From NCBI RefSeq assembly GCF_000719865.1, contig NZ_JOID01000013.1:62001-126000 (forward strand): a stretch of 64,000 nucleotides of DNA, written 5' to 3'. This document shows, in pieces, positions 8,237-15,776 of this stretch (within the stretch, counting starts at the first letter, position 1; each line of letters begins with the position of its first letter). The notes beneath the pieces are model-generated. The model was not told the DNA's origin. It saw only the letters and a list, made by a program, of their open reading frames with translations, and did not search any database. The DNA comes from Streptomyces albus subsp. albus. GTDB lineage: Bacteria > Actinomycetota > Actinomycetes > Streptomycetales > Streptomycetaceae. The translations under genes were made by a program, and so were the position numbers.

Positions 8237-8962
8237 TCAGGGGGCGGTGGGCCGCTCCTGCGCCGCCGGGTCCGGTACGGCCCGGTCCGGTGCGGCCAGG
8301 TCCGGTGCGGCGTCCGGAAAGGCCCGCCGCACGAAGGAGCCGATGTGCTCGTGGAGCAGCCGGGCCGCGCCGTCCGCGTCCCCCGCGAGCGCCGTCCGCA
8401 GGATCTCCCGGTGCTCGCGCGCCTCCCGTTCCCAGGACGGCACCGACGCCCAGGCGACCGCCGAGACCAGGGCCGCCTGGTCGCGCAGGTCGTCGAGCAT
8501 CCGGGCCAGCAGCGGATTGCCGCACGGAAGGTACAGCGCCCGGTGGAAGTCCCGGTTGGCCAGGCTCCGGTCGGCCCGGTCGGAGGAGTGGTCGGCCCGC
8601 TCCAGCGCCTCCCGGGCCGCTTCCAGCGACGCCTCCCGGGCGACCGAGCGGCGCAGCGCCTCCGGCTCCAGCAGCAGCCGGACGTCGTACACCTCACGGG
8701 CCATGGCGGCGTCCACGGTCCGCACGGTGACGCCCTTGTACTGGTTCATGACGACGAGCCCGGAGCCCGCGAGCGTCTTCAGGGCCTCCCGGACCGGGGT
8801 CTTGGAGACCCCGAACCGCTGCGCCAGCTCCGTCTCCACCAGCGGCTGGCCGGGACTCAGTCGGCCGGTGAGGATGCCGTGCTTGATCGCTTCCAGCACC
8901 ACCTGGGTGCGGGAGGGGATCGGGGCCGGGGTGGCGGGGAGCGGACCGGGCACAGTGACCAT
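8237..8962 (-). CDS. GntR-family transcriptional regulator (FCD subfamily)
   Basis: 241 residues. The winged helix-turn-helix occupies roughly residues 18-80 (QPLVETELAQRFGVSKTPVR, then EALKTLAGSGLVV), and the C-terminal all-helical FCD ligand domain follows (DVRLLLEPEALRRSV, then conserved His residues such as in NRDFHRALY and LLHEHIGSFV). FCD regulators typically sense organic or sugar acids and metal-coordinated ligands. It is encoded just ahead of the lyase and dehydratase genes on the same strand, so it probably controls this cluster. A Pro/Ala-rich tail ends the protein. An AT-rich palindromic element lies about 30 bp upstream of its start. Confidence 0.9.
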   Translation of the reverse strand: MVTVPGPLPATPAPIPSRTQVVLEAIKHGILTGRLSPGQPLVETELAQRFGVSKTPVREALKTLAGSGLVVMNQYKGVTVRTVDAAMAREVYDVRLLLEPEALRRSVAREASLEAAREALERADHSSDRADRSLANRDFHRALYLPCGNPLLARMLDDLRDQAALVSAVAWASVPSWEREAREHREILRTALAGDADGAARLLHEHIGSFVRRAFPDAAPDLAAPDRAVPDPAAQERPTAP

Positions 8963-8992
8963 GAAAGGCTCTCAGATCTCGCGTATCGCGTC

Positions 8993-9003
8993 TGATATAT
9001 GAC
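8993..9003. promoter_or_regulatory. Candidate GntR operator / -10 region upstream of the GntR gene
   Basis: TGATATATGAC is an AT-rich near-palindrome that stands out in a very GC-rich background, 31-41 bp upstream of the GntR start. On the minus strand it includes TATATC, a usable -10 element. An operator overlapping the regulator's own promoter would give autoregulation. No matched -35 was found, so this is tentative. Confidence 0.4.
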
Positions 9004-9161
9004 GTACGAGGGGCGACGCGATGAAGCTAGGGCCGCGCCGCCGTCCCGTCAATGCCCCGCACACGAAGAGATGTCCGCGAGGGCGGGGGTACGGGGGCGA
9101 CCACGGCGGCGAGACGGCGGGAAGACGATGCCGCGCCAACCGGCCCGTCCCGCCCTCCCGT

Positions 9162-10370
9162 TCAGCCGAGGACCGCCCGGACCTGCGCGAGGTCGGCGTC
9201 GGAGGCCAGCCCGGCGTGGTAGAGCCGGAGTTCGTCCGCGCCCAGCTCCGCCGCGTGGGCCGCGTCCGCCGCCAGCGTCGCCGGGCTGCCGCCCATGCCG
9301 GAGACGACCGTGAAGTTCGCCGCCAGGACGGCCCCTTCGGGACGCACCAGGGCGAACGGCTCCAGAACGGCGGCCCGTTCCGCCCCTCCCCCCGCACCGC
9401 CCGGGCAGGGCAGCACGGCGCCGTCCGCCACGTCCAGCAGTTCCTCCGGGTCGGCGCCGGCGTTGGCCCCGCACCGGTGCCAGGCCGGGTCGGCGTGCAG
9501 CAGCACCCGGAAGCCCGGCCGCGCGACCCGCCGCACGGCCGCGACCGCCGCCCGCCGGAGCCCGTCCGCGACACCCCGGCGCCAGCGGCGCGTCCCGTCC
9601 GCCAGCTCCTCGCCGAGCAGCTTCTCCACCGCCGCCCACTCCGCTCCCCGGTCCCCCGCCGGTCCCGTCTCCGGTGCGGGCTGCCCGCGCCACAGCGGCT
9701 CCAGGGCCGTCACCACCGCGGCCCGCAGCCGCTCCGGATCGGCGCCCGTCGCGGCGTACCCCTCCTCGCACACCTCGCAGAAGCAGAGCGACATCAGGTA
9801 CTGCCCGGCGCCGCCGAGCGCGACCCCGGCCGTCTTGTCGTGCGCGTGCAGATGGGCCAGGCCGTACCAGCCGCAGGACTCCAGTTCGGTGCCGCGCGCG
9901 CCCGGCCGTGCGGCGGCCTCGGCGGCCAGCGCCACGGCGTACTCCCGCACCTCGGGCCGGGCGATACAGGGCGCCCACGGGTACCGGTCGCCGTAGGCGT
10001 TGCGCACGGAGGTCTCCGGATGCTCCTCGCCCAGCCGGGAGTTGTGCGCCAGGACCACCCAGCTGTGCACCTCCAGCCCCGCCCCCGCCAGCGCCTCCGC
10101 CGCCTCCCCGAACGGATCGCGGCCCTCCGTCCACCGCTGCTCGTACGGCCGCAGCGCGCTCCCCGCCCAGCGGGCCGGGTCGGGCGGGTAGAGCACCGCC
10201 GCGTGCCGGGCCGTGACGACGCGGTGCCGGGGGTGGCGCGGCGTCAGGGCGCGGGTGGAGTGGTACGCCGAGGCCAGCGTCACCTGACGCACCCCCAGCC
10301 GGGCCACCCGGACCGGGGCGTACGGATCACCCACCACGTCCCAGGGGTAGAGAAAGGCCGAGGCTCGCAT
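9162..10370 (-). CDS. Uncharacterised protein, possibly a TIM-barrel glycosidase-like enzyme
   Basis: 402 residues, no signal peptide, not assigned to a named family. The pattern of strands and helices (RVARLGVRQVTLASAYHS, LEVHSWVVLAHNSRLG, VREYAVALAAEAA, RVLLHADPAWHRCGANAG) suggests a (beta/alpha)8 barrel. Features of possible catalytic interest are ELESCGWYGLAHLHAHDK near residue 180 and a Cys-rich CFCEVC near residue 214, which recalls CxC-x2-C clusters in some uncharacterised glycoside hydrolase-like proteins. The ATG at 10370 has AGGAG 5 nt upstream, and a good promoter sits 60-90 bp upstream. It lies between the GntR gene and the divergent uronate dehydrogenase, so an enzyme acting on an internalised uronide is a plausible but unproven role. 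Confidence 0.75.
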   Translation of the reverse strand: MRASAFLYPWDVVGDPYAPVRVARLGVRQVTLASAYHSTRALTPRHPRHRVVTARHAAVLYPPDPARWAGSALRPYEQRWTEGRDPFGEAAEALAGAGLEVHSWVVLAHNSRLGEEHPETSVRNAYGDRYPWAPCIARPEVREYAVALAAEAAARPGARGTELESCGWYGLAHLHAHDKTAGVALGGAGQYLMSLCFCEVCEEGYAATGADPERLRAAVVTALEPLWRGQPAPETGPAGDRGAEWAAVEKLLGEELADGTRRWRRGVADGLRRAAVAAVRRVARPGFRVLLHADPAWHRCGANAGADPEELLDVADGAVLPCPGGAGGGAERAAVLEPFALVRPEGAVLAANFTVVSGMGGSPATLAADAAHAAELGADELRLYHAGLASDADLAQVRAVLG

Positions 10371-10428
10371 GTCGTCTCCTCACCGGCCCGCCGGCCGCCG
10401 GCCGGTGGACCCCTCCGCGGAAGCGGTC

Positions 10429-10457
10429 ACGCTAGGACGGCCCCCGGAAGCGGTCAA
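10429..10457 (-). promoter_or_regulatory. Candidate vegetative promoter of the 402-residue protein gene
   Basis: On the minus strand TTGACC (10457-10452) is followed after 17 bp by TAGCGT (10434-10429), a good match to the principal sigma factor pattern. It would give a 5' leader of roughly 50 nt before the ATG at 10370. The LacI-type operator core (10481-10492) lies about 24 bp upstream of the -35. Confidence 0.5.
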
Positions 10458-10480
10458 GAGAGCCACCACAGGGGGATGAC

Positions 10481-10492
10481 AGCGCTTACTAC
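10481..10492. promoter_or_regulatory. LacI-type operator core in the divergent udh promoter region
   Basis: AGCGCTTACTAC is identical over 12 bp to the sequence at 5125-5136 upstream of the importer operon. It sits in the 242-bp divergent region between the 402-residue protein gene and the uronate dehydrogenase gene. Symmetry is weaker here (GACAGCGCTTAC) than at the importer site. The exact repeat is the main evidence. Confidence 0.55.
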
Positions 10493-10612
10493 CCGATGGC
10501 AGAGTCTTCCCCGGAGATCGTGAACAGGCTCCGCCGCGCACGGCTGCGCACCGCGTCCGCCCCGAACCGGCCCCCGGCCCACCGGCCGCCGCCCTCCCGA
10601 GGAGACACCGCC

Positions 10613-11434
10613 ATGCCCGCAGACCGCACCATCCTGCTCACCGGCGCCGCCGGCGGCCTCGGCACCCTGATGCGCGAACTGCTGCCCCCGTACGGCTACA
10701 CCCTCCGGCTGCTCGACCGCGTCCCCGTGCCGGACGCCCCCGAGGGCACCGTCTCGGTCACGGCCGACCTCGCCGACCGCGAGGCCCTGCGGGAAGCCGT
10801 CCGCGGTGTCGACGCGATCGTCCATCTCGCCGGGATCTCCCTCGAATCGACCTTCGAGAAGATCCTCGACTCCAACATCCGCGGCACCTACCACCTCTAC
10901 GAGGCCGCCCGCGAGGAGGGCGTGCGCCGCGTGGTCTTCGCCTCCAGCAACCACGCCGTCGGCTTCCTCCCCCGCCCCGCCGGCGAGGGCGCCCCGCCGC
11001 TGCCCGTGGGGGCGCCGCACCGGCCCGACACCTTCTACGGCCTCTCCAAGTGCTTCGGCGAGGACCTGGCCTCCCTCTACTGGGACAAGCACGGCATCGA
11101 GACCGTCTCCGTCCGCATCGGCTCCTGCTTCCCCGAGCCCACCACGGTGCGGATGCTCTCGGTCTGGCTGAGCCCGCCCGACGCCGCCCGGCTGCTGCAC
11201 GCGGCGCTCACCGCCGAGGGCGTCGGCCACACCGTCGTCTACGGCAGCTCCGCCAACACCCGCCTGTGGTGGGACCTCTCCTCGGCCCGGGCGCTGGGCT
11301 ACGAACCGCGGGACGACTCCGAGCCGTTCGCGGCGAAGCTCATCGCCGAGCAGGGCGAACTCGACCCGGCCAATCCCGACCACGCCCACCTGGGCGGCCA
11401 CTTCTGCACCAACCCGCCCCTCTGGCCGCACTGA
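10613..11434 (+). CDS. udh: NAD-dependent uronate dehydrogenase
   Basis: 273-residue short-chain/extended-type dehydrogenase that oxidises glucuronate or galacturonate to the aldaro-lactone, the first step of oxidative uronate catabolism. The NAD-binding glycine motif TGAAGGLG is at residues 10-17. The stretch VVFASSNHAVGF (S111/S112, N113, H114) and the catalytic pair Y142/K146 in YGLSKCFGE match known uronate dehydrogenases, as do RIGSCFPEP and WWDLS further on. ATG at 10613 has GAGGAG 8 nt upstream; in-frame codons upstream lack such a site. No aldarolactonase gene is recognised nearby, so ring opening may be spontaneous or encoded elsewhere. Confidence 0.92.
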   Translation: MPADRTILLTGAAGGLGTLMRELLPPYGYTLRLLDRVPVPDAPEGTVSVTADLADREALREAVRGVDAIVHLAGISLESTFEKILDSNIRGTYHLYEAAREEGVRRVVFASSNHAVGFLPRPAGEGAPPLPVGAPHRPDTFYGLSKCFGEDLASLYWDKHGIETVSVRIGSCFPEPTTVRMLSVWLSPPDAARLLHAALTAEGVGHTVVYGSSANTRLWWDLSSARALGYEPRDDSEPFAAKLIAEQGELDPANPDHAHLGGHFCTNPPLWPH

Positions 11435-11438
11435 CCGC

Positions 11439-11484
11439 CCGGCCCCGGGGCGGGCGGGGCCCCGGGGCGGGGGCCCCGGGCCGG
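11439..11484. terminator. Hairpin between convergent udh and NUDIX genes
   Basis: CCGGCCCCGGGGC (11439-11451) pairs with GCCCCGGGCCGG (11473-11484) with one bulged base. It fills the 55-bp gap between the two convergent genes and could terminate both. The region is so GC-rich that alternative pairings exist. Confidence 0.45.
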
Positions 11485-11489
11485 GGACC

Positions 11490-11996
11490 TCAGGCCAGGG
11501 GGCCGGAACCCGCGTTCCGCGAGGCGGCGCAGACGGCCGCGAGATATTCGTCCACGGGCTGGACGCGGCCGGAGAGGGCTTCCCCGGCGGCGCGCCAGTG
11601 GATCGCGGAGATCTCCTCGTTCGGGGTGAACGGGCGGGGCACCGCGGTCAGTCCGGTGTAGACGGCCCCGTACACCAGGCGCCGGCGGCGCCCCAGGGTG
11701 TAGAGCCCGTAGCCGGTGAAGCGGAGCTCGTCGGCGATCTGGCCGGACTCCTCGGCCAGTTCGCGGACCGCCGCCTCGCGCGGGCTCTCCCCGGGGTCGA
11801 TGCCGCCGCCGGGCAGCTCCCAGGTGGCGCGGTCCCGCTCGTAGACCATCAGCAGCCGGTCCCCGTGCCACAGCGCCACGAGGGACAGGCCGATGTCGGC
11901 ATCGCGGAAGCGGGTGTCCTCGGGGACCCGGTGGAAGGAGTGCAGGATCAGGCCGCGGCCATCGCTGACCAGGCGTTCCTTCGGTGTTCGTCTCAT
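11490..11996 (-). CDS. NUDIX hydrolase
   Basis: 168 residues. A complete NUDIX box is visible in GGIDPGESPREAAVRELAEE (about residues 73-92), the metal-binding loop-helix that hydrolyses nucleoside diphosphates linked to another moiety. The last hydrophobic position of the motif is Gln (SGQI). Preceding DRATWELPGGG is the usual lead-in strand. Substrate cannot be told from sequence; housecleaning of oxidised or non-canonical nucleotides is the common role. It is a single gene, convergent with udh and divergent from the TerD gene. Confidence 0.88.
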   Translation of the reverse strand: MRRTPKERLVSDGRGLILHSFHRVPEDTRFRDADIGLSLVALWHGDRLLMVYERDRATWELPGGGIDPGESPREAAVRELAEESGQIADELRFTGYGLYTLGRRRRLVYGAVYTGLTAVPRPFTPNEEISAIHWRAAGEALSGRVQPVDEYLAAVCAASRNAGSGPLA

Positions 11997-12147
11997 CCCT
12001 GGACTCTACGGCCGGAATCGTTCCGTCCACAGGCCGATCCGGACCGGGCCGCCGGGACGGGCGGGCGGGCACGGCCGGACGGGGAGCACTCTCCCGCCGG
12101 ACGGGTAGGTAATGGAACCGTAAAGCCGGGCCGCTCGTTACCCCGGC

Positions 12148-13359
12148 ATGACCGCTATGACCCCCGGCTCGAACATCCCTCTCTCCGTCCCCCGTGTGGC
12201 GGTGGACGTCACCGCACCGGCGCGGCTCGACGTATCGGGACTGCTCCTGACCGCCGACGGCAAAGTCCGCTCCGACGACGACTTCGTCTTCTACAACCAG
12301 CCCAGCGGCCCCGGTGTCACCCACCGCGGCGGTGGCGGCGCCGCGCCCGACACGATCACCGTGGACACCGGCGCCGTACCGGCCGGCATCGACAAGGTGG
12401 TGGTGACGGCGAGTCTCGACGCCCCGGGGGCGACGTTCGCCGGCACGGAGCCGACGGCCACGGTCCGCAACGCCGACGACGGCGCGGTGCTCGCCACGTT
12501 CACGCCGCCGCGCCTCGGCGCGGAGACGGCCCTCGTGGTGGTCGAGGTGTACCGCAGGGGCGGTGCCTGGAAGGTGCGGGCGGTCGGGCAGGGATACGCC
12601 AACGGCCTGGCGGGCATCGCCACCGACTTCGGCGTGAGCGTGGAGGAGCCCGCCGCCCCGGCCGCACAGCCGGCTCCCCCGCCGGCCGCCGCCACGACTC
12701 CCTCGGCCCCGGCGGCGCCCGCGCAGCCCGCGCCCGCGATGCCGGCCGCACCCCCGGCCCCGGCGCCCGCCGCTCCCGGGGCCGGGAAGATCAACCTGGA
12801 CAAGGGCCGGGTCAGCCTGCGGAAGAACGAGACCGTCTCCCTCGTGAAGGGCGGGCGCCCGCTGCTGACCTCCGTGCGCATGGGCCTCGGCTGGGAGCCG
12901 GCCTACCGGGGCAAGGACATCGACCTCGACGCCTCCGTGATCGCCTACGGCCCGGACCGCAAGAAGATCGACGCCTGCTACTTCGGCAAGCTCACCATCC
13001 TGAACGGCGTCATCCAGCACTCCGGCGACAACCTCACCGGCGAGGGCGGCGGTGACGACGAAGTGATCACCGTGCACCTGGGCGATGTGCCCCCGCAGGT
13101 CACGGGGCTGGTGTTCACGGTCAACTCCTTCTCCGGGCAGAAGTTCACCGAGGTCTCCAAGGCGTACTGCCGGCTGCTGGACGGGGCGGGCCAGGAACTG
13201 GTGCGCTTCGACCTGACCGGGGCCGAGCCGCGCACGGGCGTGATGATGTGCAAGCTCATCCGGCAGTTCTCGGGCGAGTGGGAGATGACGGCGATGGGCG
13301 AGTACGTCGACTCCCGCACGGTCCGCGGCATGGTCAAGCCGGGCGGCAAGGCGCTGTGA
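12148..13359 (+). CDS. TerD-family stress protein with two TerD-like domains
   Basis: 403 residues. The N-terminal TerD domain (about 1-165) begins with the family motif GSNIPL and includes DDDFVFYNQPSGPGVTH. A Pro/Ala linker of about 50 residues follows, then a second TerD-like domain (about 212-400) starting KINLDKGRVSLRKNETVSL and containing DLDASVIAYG, FVDNFxS-type VNSFSGQKF and GEWEMTAMGEY. TerD proteins bind calcium and are tied to tellurite, phage and envelope stress responses in Streptomyces. Translation may start at 12148 or at the in-frame ATG at 12157; the second gives the common N-terminus MTPGSNIPL. It is a single gene ended by a hairpin. Confidence 0.88.
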   Translation: MTAMTPGSNIPLSVPRVAVDVTAPARLDVSGLLLTADGKVRSDDDFVFYNQPSGPGVTHRGGGGAAPDTITVDTGAVPAGIDKVVVTASLDAPGATFAGTEPTATVRNADDGAVLATFTPPRLGAETALVVVEVYRRGGAWKVRAVGQGYANGLAGIATDFGVSVEEPAAPAAQPAPPPAAATTPSAPAAPAQPAPAMPAAPPAPAPAAPGAGKINLDKGRVSLRKNETVSLVKGGRPLLTSVRMGLGWEPAYRGKDIDLDASVIAYGPDRKKIDACYFGKLTILNGVIQHSGDNLTGEGGGDDEVITVHLGDVPPQVTGLVFTVNSFSGQKFTEVSKAYCRLLDGAGQELVRFDLTGAEPRTGVMMCKLIRQFSGEWEMTAMGEYVDSRTVRGMVKPGGKAL

Positions 13360-13369
13360 ACCCCCGTGC

Positions 13370-13396
13370 GGCGGGCGGCTGTTGACGCCGCCCGCC
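13370..13396 (+). terminator. Terminator hairpin after the TerD gene
   Basis: GGCGGGCGGC and GCCGCCCGCC (10 bp, perfect) around a 7-nt loop start 11 bp after the TGA stop. The remaining 13397-13779, up to the convergent PhoX gene, is very GC-rich; I see no gene or RNA in it. Confidence 0.7.
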
Positions 13397-13779
13397 GTCC
13401 GGACGGTCGGCGGGTGACCGGACGCCCGGCCCGTGCCCGGAGCGGGCGCGGGACCGCAGCGAAGCCCCGGGCGGGGCCGGACGTCCGGGGCTCGGGGCCC
13501 GGACACCGGGACGGACCCGGACCGCAGCGGCCGGCCCGGCCGGCATCGGCCCGGAGGCAGAGCCGGGCCGCGCCCCCCGAGGGCATGGGCCGGGTGCCCA
13601 GGCGTCCCCGGCCCAGGGGTTGACCGAGGCGGAGGCCCCGATCCCGCGGGACGGCGGCGGTCCCGGTGCTGCCCGCACCAGTCCGCGGCGGAGCCGGGCA
13701 GTACCGGGGTCGGAGGCCTCGGGCCGGGCATGCATCGCCCCGGGCCCGGGGCGTCACCCTAGGCCGAAGGCCACAGGCG

Positions 13780-15246
13780 TCAGCGGGGCTGGCGGCGCCA
13801 GGGGCCCGTGATGGCGAGCATGATGCCGGGCTCCTGGATGTTGGCGTACAGCGTCCTGCCGTCGGGCGAGAAGACGACGCCCGTGAACTCGCTGAACTCC
13901 GGCTCCTCCGCGGTGCCGATGTTCACCTCATTGCGGGCGATCGGGTAGGTCCGGCCGCTCTCCGTGGCGCCGAAGAGGTGCTGGATTCCCTCGCCGTCCT
14001 CCGCGATGATCAGCCCGCCGTACGGGGAGACGGTGATGTTGTCGGGCCCGTCGAAGGCGCCGTCCTCGAAGGGCCGGTCGTTGACGCCGAGGATCACCTT
14101 GAGGGTCAGGGTGCGGCGCCGGGGGTCGTAGAACCAGACCTGGCCGTCGTGCGGCCGGCCCGGGCTCTCCTCGCGCGCGTAGGAGGAGACGAAGTACGCC
14201 CCGCCATCGGCCCACCACATGCCTTCCAGCTTGCGGCCCCGGGTGACGCTCCCGTCCGTGAACTGCTTGCGCACCGGGACCTTCCGGGCGTCGCGGTCGG
14301 GCACGTCCACCCAGTCGACGCCGTAGACGGTGCCGGCCCGGGTGGCCCGGGAGAGGTCGTCGACGAAACGGCCGCCGGAGTCGAAGCACTTGGGGGCCTG
14401 TAGGACGCCCGCGTCGTCGGCGAGCGTGCGGAGCCGGCCGCGGCCGTGCTCGAAGCCCTTCGGGGGGACCCAGCGGTAGAAGAGGCCGTTCGGCTCGTCG
14501 TCGTCCTCCGTCAGGTACATGTGCCCGCGCCGGGGGTCGACGACGACGGCCTCGTGGTCGTAGCGGCCCAGGGCCTTGATCGGCTTCGGGTCCCGGTTGG
14601 CGCGCCGGTCGAGGGGATCGACCTCGAAGACATAGCCGTGGTCCTTGGTCATCCCGTTCTCACCGGCCCGGTCGGAGCTCTCCTCGCAGGTCAGCCAGGT
14701 GTTCCAAGGGGTGCGCCCGCCGGAGCAGTTGTCGGAGGTGCCGGCGATACCGACCCACTGGGCCACCTCGCCGCCGCGGCGGACCTCGACGACGGTGCAG
14801 CCGCCCGGGGCCGCGGGGTCGTAGACCAGCCCGTCGGCGAGCGGAACGGGGTGCTCGGTCTCCTCGCGCGGGCCGTCGATCTCGTGGTTGACGACGAGCA
14901 GGGTCGCGCCGCGCGGGCCGGCGAAGGCGGCGGTGCCGTCGTGGTTCGCGGGGGTGGGCTCGCCGGACTCCAACTCGGTGACGCCGGTGCGGGAGATGAC
15001 GCGGTACGAGAAGCCCTCGGGCAGCGCGACGATGCCCTCGGAGTCGTCCCGGAGCGGCCCATAGCCGACGGCGTGCGGGGAGTGCCGGTCCGCGCCGGCG
15101 GCCCCGTCCGCCCCGGACTCCTCGCCCCGGCCGCCGATACCGATGGCGTCGGGCGCGCCGGCCAGCACGCCGACACTGCCGGCGAGCACCACGCCCGCAC
15201 CGGTGTAGGCGGACCCTCTCGCGAAATCCCTGCGGGTGAGCGGCAT
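13780..15246 (-). CDS. PhoX-type (DUF839) Tat-exported phosphatase
   Basis: 488 residues. A twin-arginine signal (LTRRDFARGSAYTGAGVVLA) is at the N-terminus. The mature beta-propeller-like protein carries PhoX family segments: NHEIDGPREETEHP, DNCSGGRTPWNTWLTCEES, LGRYDHEAVVVDP, YLTEDD and GPDNITVSPYGG, the last part of a metal-binding site. PhoX enzymes are secreted Ca/Fe-dependent phosphomonoesterases. AGGAG precedes the start region; spacing favours ATG at 15246 over the one at 15252. The frame is open much further upstream but that only overlaps another gene. Two 11-bp PHO-box-like repeats lie about 60-80 bp upstream, suggesting phosphate control. Confidence 0.85.
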   Translation of the reverse strand: MPLTRRDFARGSAYTGAGVVLAGSVGVLAGAPDAIGIGGRGEESGADGAAGADRHSPHAVGYGPLRDDSEGIVALPEGFSYRVISRTGVTELESGEPTPANHDGTAAFAGPRGATLLVVNHEIDGPREETEHPVPLADGLVYDPAAPGGCTVVEVRRGGEVAQWVGIAGTSDNCSGGRTPWNTWLTCEESSDRAGENGMTKDHGYVFEVDPLDRRANRDPKPIKALGRYDHEAVVVDPRRGHMYLTEDDDEPNGLFYRWVPPKGFEHGRGRLRTLADDAGVLQAPKCFDSGGRFVDDLSRATRAGTVYGVDWVDVPDRDARKVPVRKQFTDGSVTRGRKLEGMWWADGGAYFVSSYAREESPGRPHDGQVWFYDPRRRTLTLKVILGVNDRPFEDGAFDGPDNITVSPYGGLIIAEDGEGIQHLFGATESGRTYPIARNEVNIGTAEEPEFSEFTGVVFSPDGRTLYANIQEPGIMLAITGPWRRQPR

Positions 15247-15302
15247 CTTCATCTCCTGCGTCGCCGGACGATCCCCTGCGCTACGCCCACCACGGTGCCC
15301 GG

Positions 15303-15324
15303 CGCCGCCGAACGGCGGTTGAAC
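15303..15324 (-). promoter_or_regulatory. Possible PHO box (PhoP site) upstream of the PhoX gene
   Basis: Read on the minus strand there are two adjacent 11-bp units, GTTCAACCGCC and GTTCGGCGGCG. Streptomyces PhoP binds direct repeats of an 11-bp unit close to GTTCACCCGCG, and these match at about 9 and 8 positions by eye. The same bases also form an inverted repeat around AACGGCGGTT, so the resemblance could be fortuitous. Beyond it, 15325-15776 holds no gene that I can see. Confidence 0.4.
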
Positions 15325-15776
15325 ACCGCCCGACGGCCGTTCGTCCATTGGGCGATCCGGCGATCCGGCGGCCCGGAGTCCGGAAGACGGGGCTGCGCCG
15401 TTTCCCCGCGGGTCTCCCGCGCCCTGGGCGCGCACCGGACCCTGCCCGAGAACGGCCTCCCGGACCGGTCGAGCCACGGGCCGTTCCATCGGGGGCCGAG
15501 GGCGAAGGCCCCGCACGTCGGCGGCGGGGGCGGGACCCACCTCCGCTGCTCCGGAGGCAACGCCCGGACGGGGAGCGGAACTTACCCCGTGCGCTCGCCC
15601 GGTGCCGGCCGCGGCGGCCCACCGGCCCCGCCGCTCGCCGCGCATCAGGGCCCGGCCGTCACCGCCCCGGGGACCGGCGATCCCCAGGCCTCCCCGACCG
15701 GGTGCGAGGTGGCAGCGGGGAGCATCCCCGACACGGCGGGCTGACGTCCACGGCTCCCCCGGTACGGGAAGCCGGC

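Noticed and set aside
11299..13731. 810-codon open frame antisense to the TerD gene and through the NUDIX gene
   Set aside because: No recognisable domain; the TerD and NUDIX proteins with clear motifs occupy the same DNA in other frames.
13397..13779. Several overlapping short open frames between the TerD and PhoX genes
   Set aside because: All are Arg/Pro/Gly-rich with no ribosome binding site or domain; treated as non-coding.
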